A program made the position numbers and the translations under genes. The notes beneath the pieces were generated by a model, which was given only the letters and a program-made list of their open reading frames with translations, had not been told where the DNA came from and did no database searches. Shown piece by piece: positions 42,677 through 51,620 of a stretch of DNA of 64,000 nt. How positions within the stretch are numbered: the stretch's first letter is position 1; every line of letters starts with the position of its first letter. The DNA comes from Mycobacterium sp. AZCC_0083 (lineage in GTDB: Bacteria > Actinomycetota > Actinomycetes > Mycobacteriales > Mycobacteriaceae), in the NCBI RefSeq assembly GCF_014202335.1, contig NZ_JACHGP010000026.1:34682-98681 (forward strand), read 5' to 3'.

Positions 42677-44580
42677 GCCGGAGCGAACGCAAGAAGTCCG
42701 CCCCCTCGAAGCCGCGAACCGATCAGTCGCATTCCGCGCGTGCCCGTCGCACCAGGGAGGCGGCAGCCGACACCGGAACGCGCACTGCGTCATTCGCCTT
42801 CCGCCGCAGGGTGGGCAACTCGGTCATCGCGGTGCTGCTTCTGATCGCGGCCGCGCAGCTGTTCAACCTCCAGGTGCCCAAGGCCGAAGGCCTGCGCGCC
42901 GAGGCGGCCGGTCAGCTCAAGGTCACCGACGTCGAGAAGGCCGTGCGCGGCAGCATCGTCGACCGCAACGCCGACAAGCTGGCGTTCACCATCGAGGCGC
43001 GCGCGCTGACCTTCCAGCCCGTCAAGGTGCAGAAGCAGCTCGCCGAAACCAAGGCAAAGACGCCAAGCGCGCCGGACCCGGCCAAGCGGCTCGCGGAGAT
43101 CGCCGCAGGCGTCTCGGGTCTGCTGAACAACAAGCCGGACACCGCGACCATATTGAAGAAGCTGAGCGGCAAGGACTCCTTCGTCTATCTGGCCCGCGCC
43201 GTCGACCCCGCGATCTCCGATGCGATCACCACGAAGTACCCGGAGGTGGGTGCCGAGCGTCAGGACATCCGCCAGTACCCGGGCGGGTCACTGGCCGCGA
43301 ACATCGTCGGTGGGATCGACTGGGACGGGCACGGATTGCTCGGTCTCGAGGACTCGCTCGACGCGAAGCTCGCAGGCACCGATGGCGCGGTCACCTACGA
43401 CCGCGGTTCCGACGGGGTGGTGATCCCCGGCAGCTACCGCAACCGCCACGACGCCGTCGACGGCTCGACGATCCAGTTGACCATCGACGACGACATCCAG
43501 TACTACGTCCAGCAGCAGGTGCAGCAGGCCCGCGACCTGTCGGGCGCCAAGAACGTGTCCGCCGTCGTGCTCGACGCCAAGACCGGCGAGGTGCTGGCCA
43601 TGGCCAACGACAACACCTTCGACCCGAGCCAGGACATCGGCAGGCAGGACAACCGCGAACTCGGCAACCTCGCGGTGTCGTCGCCGTTCGAGCCCGGCTC
43701 GGTGAACAAGATCATCACCGCCGCCTCGGCCATCGAGTTCGGTCTGACCAACCCCGACGAGGTGTTGCAGGTACCGGGTGAGATCGACATGGGCGGCATC
43801 ACCGTGCACGACGCCTGGGAACACGGCGTCGCGCCGTACACCACCACCGGAGTGTTCGGAAAGTCGTCGAACGTCGGCACGCTGATGCTGGCCCAGCGGG
43901 TCGGTCCGGAACGGTGGGCCGACATGGCCGAGAAGTTCGGCCTCGGTCAGCGCTCCGGCGTGGGCCTGCCGGGTGAGAGCTCGGGTTTGGTGCCACCCAT
44001 CGACCAGTGGTCCGGCAGCTCGTTCGCCAACCTGCCCATCGGACAGGGCCTTTCGATGACTTTGCTGCAGATGACGGGGATGTACCAGGCGATCGCCAAC
44101 GATGGCTTGCGGATCCCGCCGCGCATCATCAAGTCCACGATCGCGGCCGACGGCACGCGGTTCGACGAGCCCCGGCCGGACGCCGTGCGCGTGGTGTCAC
44201 CGGATACGGCGAAGACCGTGCGGAACATGCTGAGGGCCGTAACCCAGCGCGATCCGGCTGGAGTCCAGCAGGGCACCGGGTCGGGGGCGGCAGTCGAGGG
44301 CTACCAGATCGCAGGCAAGACGGGGACCGCCCAGCAGATCAACCCGGGCTGCGGGTGCTACTACGACGACGTCTACTGGATCACCTTCGCCAGCATGGCG
44401 CCCGCCGATGATCCCCGCTACGTCGTCGGCGTCATGATGGACAACCCGCACCACACCGCCGATGGGTCGCCGGGAACCACGGCCGCGCCGCTGATCCACA
44501 ACATCGATGCCTGGCTGCTGCAGCGGGAGAACGTGCCGCTTTCGGCCGATCCCGGCCCGCCACTGATGCTGCAAGCCTGA
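42673..44580 (+). CDS. pbpB: Class B penicillin-binding protein PbpB (FtsI/PBP3)
   Basis: The 635-residue septal transpeptidase cross-links division peptidoglycan with FtsW. It has a charged cytoplasmic tail, a membrane anchor at about 48-66, a dimerisation/pedestal domain, and the transpeptidase domain with Ser343-x-x-Lys346 (SVNK), SSN at 398-400 and KTG at 549-551. It is coupled by ATGA to the FtsL-like gene. Confidence 0.96.
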   Translation: MSRSERKKSAPSKPRTDQSHSARARRTREAAADTGTRTASFAFRRRVGNSVIAVLLLIAAAQLFNLQVPKAEGLRAEAAGQLKVTDVEKAVRGSIVDRNADKLAFTIEARALTFQPVKVQKQLAETKAKTPSAPDPAKRLAEIAAGVSGLLNNKPDTATILKKLSGKDSFVYLARAVDPAISDAITTKYPEVGAERQDIRQYPGGSLAANIVGGIDWDGHGLLGLEDSLDAKLAGTDGAVTYDRGSDGVVIPGSYRNRHDAVDGSTIQLTIDDDIQYYVQQQVQQARDLSGAKNVSAVVLDAKTGEVLAMANDNTFDPSQDIGRQDNRELGNLAVSSPFEPGSVNKIITAASAIEFGLTNPDEVLQVPGEIDMGGITVHDAWEHGVAPYTTTGVFGKSSNVGTLMLAQRVGPERWADMAEKFGLGQRSGVGLPGESSGLVPPIDQWSGSSFANLPIGQGLSMTLLQMTGMYQAIANDGLRIPPRIIKSTIAADGTRFDEPRPDAVRVVSPDTAKTVRNMLRAVTQRDPAGVQQGTGSGAAVEGYQIAGKTGTAQQINPGCGCYYDDVYWITFASMAPADDPRYVVGVMMDNPHHTADGSPGTTAAPLIHNIDAWLLQRENVPLSADPGPPLMLQA

Positions 44581-44600
44581 GCTGCGGGTCGCGTACCGAC

Positions 44601-44618
44601 GAGCGCTTGCGCGAGGAG
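44601..44618 (+). repeat. Dispersed 18-base repeat, copy 1
   Basis: GAGCGCTTGCGCGAGGAG lies in the pbpB-murE gap. A copy with one mismatch occurs at 53061-53078 before ftsQ. Confidence 0.6.
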
Positions 44619-44637
44619 TATGTGTGAGTCGGGCCGG

Positions 44638-44643
44638 TACTGT
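44638..44643 (+). promoter_or_regulatory. Candidate -10 element for murE
   Basis: TACTGT with 9 bases to the ATG at 44653. It would give a message with a leader of only 2-3 bases, and an internal promoter where overlap coupling of the cluster is broken. Confidence 0.35.
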
Positions 44644-44652
44644 GTCAAGGCC

Positions 44653-46185
44653 ATGAAATTGCGTCCCAGCCGCCCCCAAGGTGTCGACCTCGCGTCACTG
44701 GCAGAACACGTGCACGCCGTCACCGCGCCTGGTTCGGACGCCTCGGAGGTCCGTGTCACCGGGGTGACGCTGCGCAGCCAGGACGCCCGCGAGGGCGACC
44801 TGTTCGCCGCACTGCCTGGCGGGTCGGCACACGGTGCCGTGTACGCCCGTGACGCCGTGGGTCGCGGTGCCGTCGCGGTGCTCACCGATCCGGCGGGCGT
44901 CGAGTTGCTGGGTAGCGACGTCGGCGTGCCCGTAGTGACCCACCCGTCGCCACGAGCGGTGCTCGGCGAGCTGGCCGCCACCGTCTACGGTCACCCGTCG
45001 CGGCAGCTGCGCGTCATCGGCGTCACCGGCACGTCGGGCAAGACCACCACCACCTACTTGGTGGAGGCCGGCCTGCGGGCGGCGGGGCGCGTGCCCGGCC
45101 TGATCGGCACCGTGGGGATTCGCATCGACGGCCGCGACGAGCCAAGCGCGTTGACCACTCCCGAGGCGCCCGATCTGCAGGCGCTGCTCGCCGTGATGGC
45201 CGAACTCGGGGTGGACACCGTGGTGATGGAGGTGTCGAGCCACGCATTGGCACAGGGCCGGGTTGACGCCCTGCACTTCTCGGTCGGCGGCTTCACGAAC
45301 CTATCGCGCGACCATCTCGACTTCCATCCAACGATGGAGGACTACCTGAACGCCAAGGCACGGCTCTTCGATCCCCAGTCATCAACCCACGCAGAGGTTT
45401 CCGTGGTATGCGTCGACGACGAGGCAGGCCTGACCATCGCGGCGCTGGCAGATCGGCCGGTGACCGTCGGCGTCGATAACGTCGCGGCGGACTGGCGGGC
45501 GGAGGAGATCCACGCGATCCCCAATGGGGCCCAGCAATTCGTCGTGGTGGACCCGGCTGGCGTGCACCACGGACTCCGGATCGGACTGCCCGGCCGCTAC
45601 AACGTCGCCAACGGACTGCTGGCGGTGGCGCTGCTCGACGCCGTCGGCGTGTCACCGGAGGCGGCCGCGCCCGGCCTGCGGACGGCCGCTGTGCCCGGCC
45701 GCCTGCAACCGATCGACCGTGGCCAGGGCTTCCTTGCCCTCGTCGACTACGCACACAAGCCAGGCGCGTTGCGGGCGGTGCTCGAGACGTTGCGCCAGCA
45801 GACGCCGGGCCGCGTCGTGGTGGTCTTCGGGGCGGGCGGCAACCGCGACCAGGGCAAGCGCGAGCCGATGGGCCGCGTCGCGGCCGAACTCGCCGACCTC
45901 GTCGTGATCACCGACGACAATCCGCGCGACGAGGTCCCCGCCGACATCCGCGCGACCATCGTGGCCGGTGCCGAGGCTGCGGCAGGGCCGGCGACCAGCG
46001 TCGTCGAGATCGGTGACCGGCGGGAGGCCATCGAGTACGCGGTGGCATGGGCCAATGACGGCGACGTCGTGGTCATCGCGGGCAAGGGCCACGAGGCAGG
46101 CCAGACCAGCGGGGGCACGACCCGGCCGTTCGACGACCGCGGCGAGTTGGCCCGCGCGCTCGAGGCGCTGGGGAATCACGCGTGA
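44653..46185 (+). CDS. murE: UDP-MurNAc-tripeptide synthetase (meso-DAP adding) MurE
   Basis: A 510-residue ATP-dependent ligase that adds meso-diaminopimelate to UDP-MurNAc-L-Ala-D-Glu. The ATP loop GVTGTSGKTTTTYL is at about 124-136, the carbamylated-lysine region HLDFHPTMEDYLNAKARLF follows, and DDNPRDE near residue 423 is the DAP-selecting motif. I start at ATG 44653 with AAGG before it; ATG 44620 is possible. The stop overlaps murF as GTGA. Its substrate is the product of MurD, whose gene is missing here. Confidence 0.94.
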   Translation: MKLRPSRPQGVDLASLAEHVHAVTAPGSDASEVRVTGVTLRSQDAREGDLFAALPGGSAHGAVYARDAVGRGAVAVLTDPAGVELLGSDVGVPVVTHPSPRAVLGELAATVYGHPSRQLRVIGVTGTSGKTTTTYLVEAGLRAAGRVPGLIGTVGIRIDGRDEPSALTTPEAPDLQALLAVMAELGVDTVVMEVSSHALAQGRVDALHFSVGGFTNLSRDHLDFHPTMEDYLNAKARLFDPQSSTHAEVSVVCVDDEAGLTIAALADRPVTVGVDNVAADWRAEEIHAIPNGAQQFVVVDPAGVHHGLRIGLPGRYNVANGLLAVALLDAVGVSPEAAAPGLRTAAVPGRLQPIDRGQGFLALVDYAHKPGALRAVLETLRQQTPGRVVVVFGAGGNRDQGKREPMGRVAAELADLVVITDDNPRDEVPADIRATIVAGAEAAAGPATSVVEIGDRREAIEYAVAWANDGDVVVIAGKGHEAGQTSGGTTRPFDDRGELARALEALGNHA

Positions 46186-47699
46186 TCGACCTGACACTCG
46201 CGCAGATCGCTGACATCGTCGGCGGCGATCTCGCCGACGTCTCGCCAAGCGACGCCGAGGCAATCCGGGTCACCGGCACCGTCGAGTTCGATTCCCGCGC
46301 CGTGGCCAAGGGCGGGCTGTTCCTGGCCCTTCCCGGCGAGCGGTCGGACGGGCACGACTTCGCCGCAGCAGCGGTGGCCGCCGGTGCGGTGGCGGTGCTC
46401 GCCGCCCGTCCCGTCGGAGTGCCAGCCGTCGTGGTGAGCCCCGCGGGCAGCGACGTCGACGCGGGCACGGGCGTCCTCGAATTCGACACCGACGGATCGG
46501 GTGCCGCGGTGCTGGCCGCGCTGGCCAAACTGGCTGCGGCGGTGGCCGCCGAACTGGTCGCAGGGGGCTTGACGATCGTCGGGGTAACCGGGTCGTCGGG
46601 TAAGACCTCCACCAAGGACCTGCTCGCCGCGGTGCTCAGCCCACTGGGTTCGGTGGTGGCACCACCGGGGTCGTTCAACAACGAGTTGGGTCACCCGTGG
46701 ACCGTGCTGCGCGCCACCACCGACACCGACTACCTGATCCTGGAGATGTCGGCGCGGCACAGGGGCAACATCGCCGCGCTGGCGCGGATCGCGCCGCCGT
46801 CGATCGCCGTAGTGCTCAACGTCGGCACCGCCCATCTCGGCGAGTTCGGTTCCCGCGATGCCATCGCCGCGACGAAGGGTGAACTGCCGCAATCGGTTCC
46901 GGCGTCCGGCGTGGTGATCCTCAACGCCGACGACACCGCGGTGGCCGCGATGGCGGACCTGACGGCGGCCCGCGTGGTCCGGGTGTCGCGTTCGCCGGGC
47001 GCCGACATCTGGGCCGACGACGTCACCCTCGACGAGGTGGCCCGGCCGCGCTTCACGTTGCACGCCCCGTCCGGCGCGGTCCCCGTCGAACTCGCGGTGC
47101 ACGGCGACCATCAGGTGTCCAACGCGTTGTGCGCGGCCGCGGTCGCGCTGGAATGCGGGGCCACCCTGGATCAGGTCGCCGCGGCACTCGCGGCGGCAGG
47201 GCCGGTGTCACACCGCCGGATGCAGGTGAGCACGCGAAGTGACGGAGTGACCGTGATCAACGACGCCTACAACGCCAACCCGGACTCGATGCGGGCCGGG
47301 CTCAAGGCGCTGGCCTGGATGGCTCGGGGCGATGCGGCCAATGGCGGCGACCGGCGCCGCAGCTGGGCGGTCCTCGGCGAGATGGCCGAACTCGGCGACG
47401 ACGCGATATCCGAGCATGACAGCATCGGTCGACTGGCCGTGCGCTTAGATGTGTCACGACTCGTGGTCGTCGGAACCGGGAGATCACTGAACGCGATGCA
47501 CCAGGGGGCGGTGATGGAGGGATCGTGGGGCAGTGAGTCCACCGTGGTCGCCGATGCCGGCGCCGCAATGGAGCTGTTGCGGGCCGAATTGCGCGAGGGG
47601 GACGTGGTGCTGGTGAAGGCATCCAAAGTGGCAGGCCTTGGCGCGTTGGCCGACGCGCTCGTCGGAGATGATGCGCTCGTCGGAGACGAAACCGCATGA
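46182..47699 (+). CDS. murF: UDP-MurNAc-tripeptide--D-Ala-D-Ala ligase MurF
   Basis: A 505-residue Mur ligase that adds D-Ala-D-Ala to complete the pentapeptide. It shows GVTGSSGKTSTKD at about 131-143, FNNELGHPWTVL, and the C-terminal NDAYNANPDSM. A GTG start overlaps murE and the stop overlaps mraY as ATGA. One TTA leucine codon occurs near its 3' end, rare in this genome. Confidence 0.95.
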   Translation: MIDLTLAQIADIVGGDLADVSPSDAEAIRVTGTVEFDSRAVAKGGLFLALPGERSDGHDFAAAAVAAGAVAVLAARPVGVPAVVVSPAGSDVDAGTGVLEFDTDGSGAAVLAALAKLAAAVAAELVAGGLTIVGVTGSSGKTSTKDLLAAVLSPLGSVVAPPGSFNNELGHPWTVLRATTDTDYLILEMSARHRGNIAALARIAPPSIAVVLNVGTAHLGEFGSRDAIAATKGELPQSVPASGVVILNADDTAVAAMADLTAARVVRVSRSPGADIWADDVTLDEVARPRFTLHAPSGAVPVELAVHGDHQVSNALCAAAVALECGATLDQVAAALAAAGPVSHRRMQVSTRSDGVTVINDAYNANPDSMRAGLKALAWMARGDAANGGDRRRSWAVLGEMAELGDDAISEHDSIGRLAVRLDVSRLVVVGTGRSLNAMHQGAVMEGSWGSESTVVADAGAAMELLRAELREGDVVLVKASKVAGLGALADALVGDDALVGDETA

Positions 47700-48775
47700 G
47701 ACAGATCCTCATCGCCGTCGGGATCGCTCTCGCGGTGTCGATCCTGCTGACACCCGCGCTGATCCGGCTGTTCACCCGCCAGGGGCTCGGCCACGAGATC
47801 CGCGAGGACGGGCCGCCCAGTCACCACAAGAAGCGCGGCACGCCGTCGATGGGTGGCGTCGCCATCATGGCCGGCATCTGGGCGGGCTACCTGGGCACCC
47901 ACCTGGTCGGGCTGGTGATCGACGGACGCGATCCGTCCGCTTCCGGCCTGCTGGTCCTCGGGTTGGCCACCTCGCTCGGCGCCGTCGGGTTCATCGACGA
48001 CATGATCAAGATCCGCCGCTCGCGCAATCTCGGCCTGAACAAGACGGCGAAGACGGTCGGCCAGCTGGTCGCTGCGGTGCTGTTCGGGGTGCTCGCCCTG
48101 CAGTTCCGGAACTCCGACGGGCTGACGCCGGGCAGCGCCGAGCTGTCCTACGTGCGCGAGATCGCCACGGTGACGTTGGCGCCATTGGTGTTCGTGGTGT
48201 TCGTCGTGATCCTCGTCAGCGCGTGGTCCAACGCGGTGAACTTCACCGACGGCCTCGACGGGCTGGCTGCCGGGGCCATGGCCATGGTCACCGCCGCCTA
48301 CGTGCTGATCACGTTCTGGCAGTTCCGAAACGCCTGCGCAACCAGCCCAGGATTGGGTTGCTACAACGTACGCGACCCGCTCGACCTGGCTCTCGTCGCC
48401 GCGGCCACTGCGGGCGCCTGCATCGGATTTCTGTGGTGGAACGCGCCACCGGCCAAGATCTTCATGGGCGACACGGGGTCGTTGGCACTTGGCGGCATCA
48501 TCGCGGGTCTGTCGGTGACCAGCCGCACCGAGACACTCGCTGTCGTGCTCGGAGCGCTGTTCGTCGCCGAGGTGACCTCGGTCGTCGTGCAGATCTTGGC
48601 GTTCCGCACCACTGGAAGGCGGGTGTTCCGCATGGCGCCCTTCCACCATCACTTCGAGTTGGTCGGGTGGGCAGAGACCACGGTGATCATCCGGTTCTGG
48701 CTGCTGACGGCGATTGCCTGCGGTCTCGGCGTTGCGCTGTTCTACAGCGAATGGCTGGCCACGGTAGGGGCTTAG
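47696..48775 (+). CDS. mraY: Phospho-MurNAc-pentapeptide transferase MraY (MurX)
   Basis: A 359-residue polytopic enzyme that transfers phospho-MurNAc-pentapeptide to decaprenyl phosphate, forming lipid I. Family motifs are GTPSMGG, the catalytic FIDDMIK, NAVNFTDGLDGLA, FMGDTGSLALGG and the APFHHHFE block near the end. The gene is complete up to its TAG at 48773-48775. What follows should be murD but is only a remnant. Confidence 0.96.
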   Translation: MRQILIAVGIALAVSILLTPALIRLFTRQGLGHEIREDGPPSHHKKRGTPSMGGVAIMAGIWAGYLGTHLVGLVIDGRDPSASGLLVLGLATSLGAVGFIDDMIKIRRSRNLGLNKTAKTVGQLVAAVLFGVLALQFRNSDGLTPGSAELSYVREIATVTLAPLVFVVFVVILVSAWSNAVNFTDGLDGLAAGAMAMVTAAYVLITFWQFRNACATSPGLGCYNVRDPLDLALVAAATAGACIGFLWWNAPPAKIFMGDTGSLALGGIIAGLSVTSRTETLAVVLGALFVAEVTSVVVQILAFRTTGRRVFRMAPFHHHFELVGWAETTVIIRFWLLTAIACGLGVALFYSEWLATVGA

Positions 48776-48780
48776 CTGGC

Positions 48781-48915
48781 GCTCTTCTGCGCATTTCGCG
48801 ACACGCGCCGGATGTACCCGGCGTTACGGGGGTGACGGGGGAGGATTTTGGGGTGCAAGGGACAAACGGGTCTACTGTTGCTCATGTGACTGCTGAGATC
48901 GATGCGGTCAGGTAG
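48781..48915 (+). pseudogene. murD: Remnant of murD (UDP-MurNAc-L-Ala--D-Glu ligase)
   Basis: Right after the mraY stop, a 44-codon open stretch without a usable start reads ALLRISRHAPDVPGV, then TGVTGEDFG, and ends at TAG 48913. SRHAPDVP plus the following GED match, from memory, the C-terminal domain of M. tuberculosis MurD around residues 370-390. The ATP loop, central domain and the end of MurD (about 90% of the gene) are absent. The last 75 bases are only about 53% G+C, well below the neighbours. The stretch keeps the murD position between mraY and ftsW, which starts 6 bases later. Either the gene was deleted and its job moved elsewhere, or the assembly dropped it. Confidence 0.75.
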
Positions 48916-48921
48916 CTGACA

Positions 48922-50502
48922 GTGAGCACAATCCTTGCCCGATTGCGGCTGAGGCGGGGCGGCGCCGACGATGCGTCCGACCAGGCCACGCAGGTCCAGA
49001 CCGAGACCGTCCCGCGCACTCGATTCGGCGCCTGGCTGGGCCGTCCGATGACGTCCTTCCACCTGATCATTGCGGTGGCCGCGCTGCTCGTCACCCTTGG
49101 CCTGACCATGGTGCTGTCGGCCTCAGGGGTGCACTCGTATGACGAGGACGGCTCGCCATGGATCATCTTCGCCAAGCAGGTGTTGTGGACGATCGTCGGC
49201 CTCGTCGCGTTCTACGCCGCCCTACGCATGCCGGTGAACCTGATGCGGCGGCTCGCCTTCCCCGGCTTCGTCATGACGATCATCATGCTCGTCCTGGTGC
49301 TGATCCCCGGAATTGGCAAGGAGGCCAACGGTTCCCGCGGTTGGTTCGTCGTCGCCGGGTTCTCCATGCAGCCCTCCGAGCTGGCCAAGATCGCGTTCGC
49401 CATCTGGGGCGCGCACATCCTGGCTCAACGACGCCTCGAGCACGCGTCGTTGCGCGAGATGCTGTTCCCGCTGGTGCCCGCAGCGGTGATTGCGCTCTTC
49501 CTCATCGTGCTGCAGCCCGACCTCGGTCAGACGGTGTCGCTGAGCATCATCCTGCTCGGTCTGCTCTGGTACGCGGGTCTCCCGCTGCGCGTATTCCTCA
49601 GCTCACTGGCGGCGGCCATGATGGCGGCGGCCGTGCTGGCGATGTCGGAGGGCTATCGGTCCGACCGCGTCCAGTCCTGGCTCAACCCTGGCGCCGACTC
49701 TCAAGGCTCGGGGTATCAGGCCAGGCAGGCCCGTTACGCGCTGGCCAATGGCGGCGTGTTCGGCGACGGCCTCGGCCAGGGCACCGCGAAGTGGAACTAT
49801 CTGCCCAACGCGCACAACGACTTCATCTTCGCGATCATCGGCGAGGAGCTGGGGTTCGTCGGGGCCGTCGGGCTGCTGCTGCTGTTCGGCCTCTTCGCCT
49901 ACACCGGCATGCGGATCGCGAAGCGCTCGGCGGATCCCTTCCTGCGCCTCCTGACCGCCACCACGACACTGTGGGTACTCGGCCAGGTCTTCATCAACGT
50001 CGGCTACGTGGTGGGGCTGCTTCCCGTCACCGGCCTGCAGTTGCCACTGATATCCGCGGGCGGAACATCAACGGCCACAACGCTTCTGATGATGGGCGTG
50101 ATGACAAACGCGGCGCGGCACGAACCCGACGCGGTGGCCGCGCTGCGCGCAGGGCGTGACGACCGGTTCAACCGCCTTTTGCGGCTGCCCATGCCAGAGC
50201 ACTATTCGCCCACCCGGCTCGAGGTGGCCCGCGACCGGCTGCGCACCCGGCCCAAGGCGGAGGCGGCACCCAAACCCAAGCCGAAGCCGGTATCGAAGCC
50301 CAAGGCTCAACCTAAATCCAAGGCCAAGGCGAACCCCAAGAAGACCCCGAAGCCGAAGCCAGGACGCACGCCGGTCAGCGACGAGCGGAGGCGAACCAGC
50401 CAGGCGGCCGACCGGTCGGTGCGGCACGCAGGGCATCATGGAGGCCGTCAACGCGAAGAGGGCCGTCGGGCTCGCTCACTGGAAGGCCAACGTCACGGGT
50501 GA
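48922..50502 (+). CDS. ftsW: SEDS peptidoglycan glycosyltransferase FtsW
   Basis: A 526-residue polytopic glycan polymerase of the divisome, working with PbpB. An N-terminal cytoplasmic stretch and RFGAWLGRPMTSFHLIIAV lead to about ten helices; KEANGSRGWFVVAGFSMQPSE, WLNPGADSQGSGYQARQA and LPNAHNDFIFAIIGEELG are SEDS signatures. A long Lys/Pro-rich C-terminal tail is typical of mycobacteria. Start GTG 48922, 6 bases after the murD remnant's stop; the stop overlaps murG as GTGA. Confidence 0.96.
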   Translation: MSTILARLRLRRGGADDASDQATQVQTETVPRTRFGAWLGRPMTSFHLIIAVAALLVTLGLTMVLSASGVHSYDEDGSPWIIFAKQVLWTIVGLVAFYAALRMPVNLMRRLAFPGFVMTIIMLVLVLIPGIGKEANGSRGWFVVAGFSMQPSELAKIAFAIWGAHILAQRRLEHASLREMLFPLVPAAVIALFLIVLQPDLGQTVSLSIILLGLLWYAGLPLRVFLSSLAAAMMAAAVLAMSEGYRSDRVQSWLNPGADSQGSGYQARQARYALANGGVFGDGLGQGTAKWNYLPNAHNDFIFAIIGEELGFVGAVGLLLLFGLFAYTGMRIAKRSADPFLRLLTATTTLWVLGQVFINVGYVVGLLPVTGLQLPLISAGGTSTATTLLMMGVMTNAARHEPDAVAALRAGRDDRFNRLLRLPMPEHYSPTRLEVARDRLRTRPKAEAAPKPKPKPVSKPKAQPKSKAKANPKKTPKPKPGRTPVSDERRRTSQAADRSVRHAGHHGGRQREEGRRARSLEGQRHG

Positions 50503-51620
50503 ACGCACTGTCCGTCGTCCTCGCAGGTGGGGGTACCGCGGGGCACGTCGAGCCGGCGATGGCCGTTGCCGATGCCCTGGTGGCGCTTGATCCGGACATT
50601 CGGATCACGGTGCTCGGCACGGAACGTGGATTGGAGACCCGGTTGGTGCCCGAGCGTGGCTACCACCTCGAACTCATCACCCCGGTACCCCTGCCGCGCA
50701 AGCCGTCGGGTGACCTGATGCGGCTCCCACTGCGGGTGCGCAGGGCCATTCGGCAGACGCGTGCGGTTTTCGACGACGTCGAGGCCGACGTGGTCATCGG
50801 CTTCGGCGGGTACGTCGCACTGCCCGCCTATCTCGCCGCCCGCGCCGGCGTGCGCCGCAGGTCGGTGCCGGTGGTGGTGCACGAGGCCAACGCGAGCGCG
50901 GGGTGGGCCAACCGGGTGGGCGCCCGTTCGGCACGACGCGTGCTGTCCGCGGTCCCGGATCCTGGCCTGCGCCACGTCGAGGTGGTCGGCGTCCCCGTGC
51001 GGGCGACGATCACGTCGCTCGACCGGCAGGCGCTGCGCGCCGAGGCCCGCGCCCACTTCGGCTTCTCCGACGACGCCACGGTGCTGCTGGTGTTCGGCGG
51101 GTCCCAGGGCGCGCAATCGATCAACCGGGCCGTCGCAGGAGCCGCGGAAGATCTTGCCGCGGTGGGTGTTTCAGTGCTGCATGCGCACGGGCCGAAGAAC
51201 GTTCTCGACCTTCGTTCGCCCGCTGCCGACGATCCGCCGTACGTCGCGGTGCCCTACCTGAGCCGGATGGACCTCGCCTACGCCGCCGCCGACCTGGCGA
51301 TCTGCCGGTCCGGCGCTCTCACGGTCGCCGAGGTCAGCGCCGTCGGCCTGCCCGCGGTGTACGTGCCGCTGCCGATCGGCAACGGTGAACAGCGGCTCAA
51401 CGCGCTTCCCGTGGTCAACGCGGGCGGCGGCCTGCTCGTCGACGATGCCGACCTGACCCCGGCGTTCGTCGCCGACACCGTGGGTGGGCTGCTCGCCGAC
51501 CCGTCGCGGCTTGCGGCGATGACGACATCGGCAGCGCTGGCCGGTCACCGCGACGCCGCGCAACGCGTCGCGGAGGTGGCGGTCGCCGTCGCCGCCGAGT
51601 TCCCGAGGCGGTCGCGATGA
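50499..51620 (+). CDS. murG: Lipid II synthase MurG (GlcNAc transferase)
   Basis: A 373-residue GT28 enzyme that adds GlcNAc to lipid I on the inner membrane face. LAGGGTAGHVEPAMAVADAL is the N-terminal glycine loop; HEANASAGWANR and FGGSQGAQSINRAV and the donor motif CRSGALTVAEVSAVGLPAVYVPLP follow. The normally H-x-x-P acceptor loop is kept. Both ends overlap neighbours by 4 bases. Confidence 0.95.
   Translation: MNALSVVLAGGGTAGHVEPAMAVADALVALDPDIRITVLGTERGLETRLVPERGYHLELITPVPLPRKPSGDLMRLPLRVRRAIRQTRAVFDDVEADVVIGFGGYVALPAYLAARAGVRRRSVPVVVHEANASAGWANRVGARSARRVLSAVPDPGLRHVEVVGVPVRATITSLDRQALRAEARAHFGFSDDATVLLVFGGSQGAQSINRAVAGAAEDLAAVGVSVLHAHGPKNVLDLRSPAADDPPYVAVPYLSRMDLAYAAADLAICRSGALTVAEVSAVGLPAVYVPLPIGNGEQRLNALPVVNAGGGLLVDDADLTPAFVADTVGGLLADPSRLAAMTTSAALAGHRDAAQRVAEVAVAVAAEFPRRSR

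Noticed and set aside
47638..48775. A 425-codon open frame running through mraY in another frame and ending at 48915
   Set aside because: Within mraY it is Arg/His-rich out-of-frame translation. Only its last 44 codons, after the mraY stop, carry the MurD-like segment.
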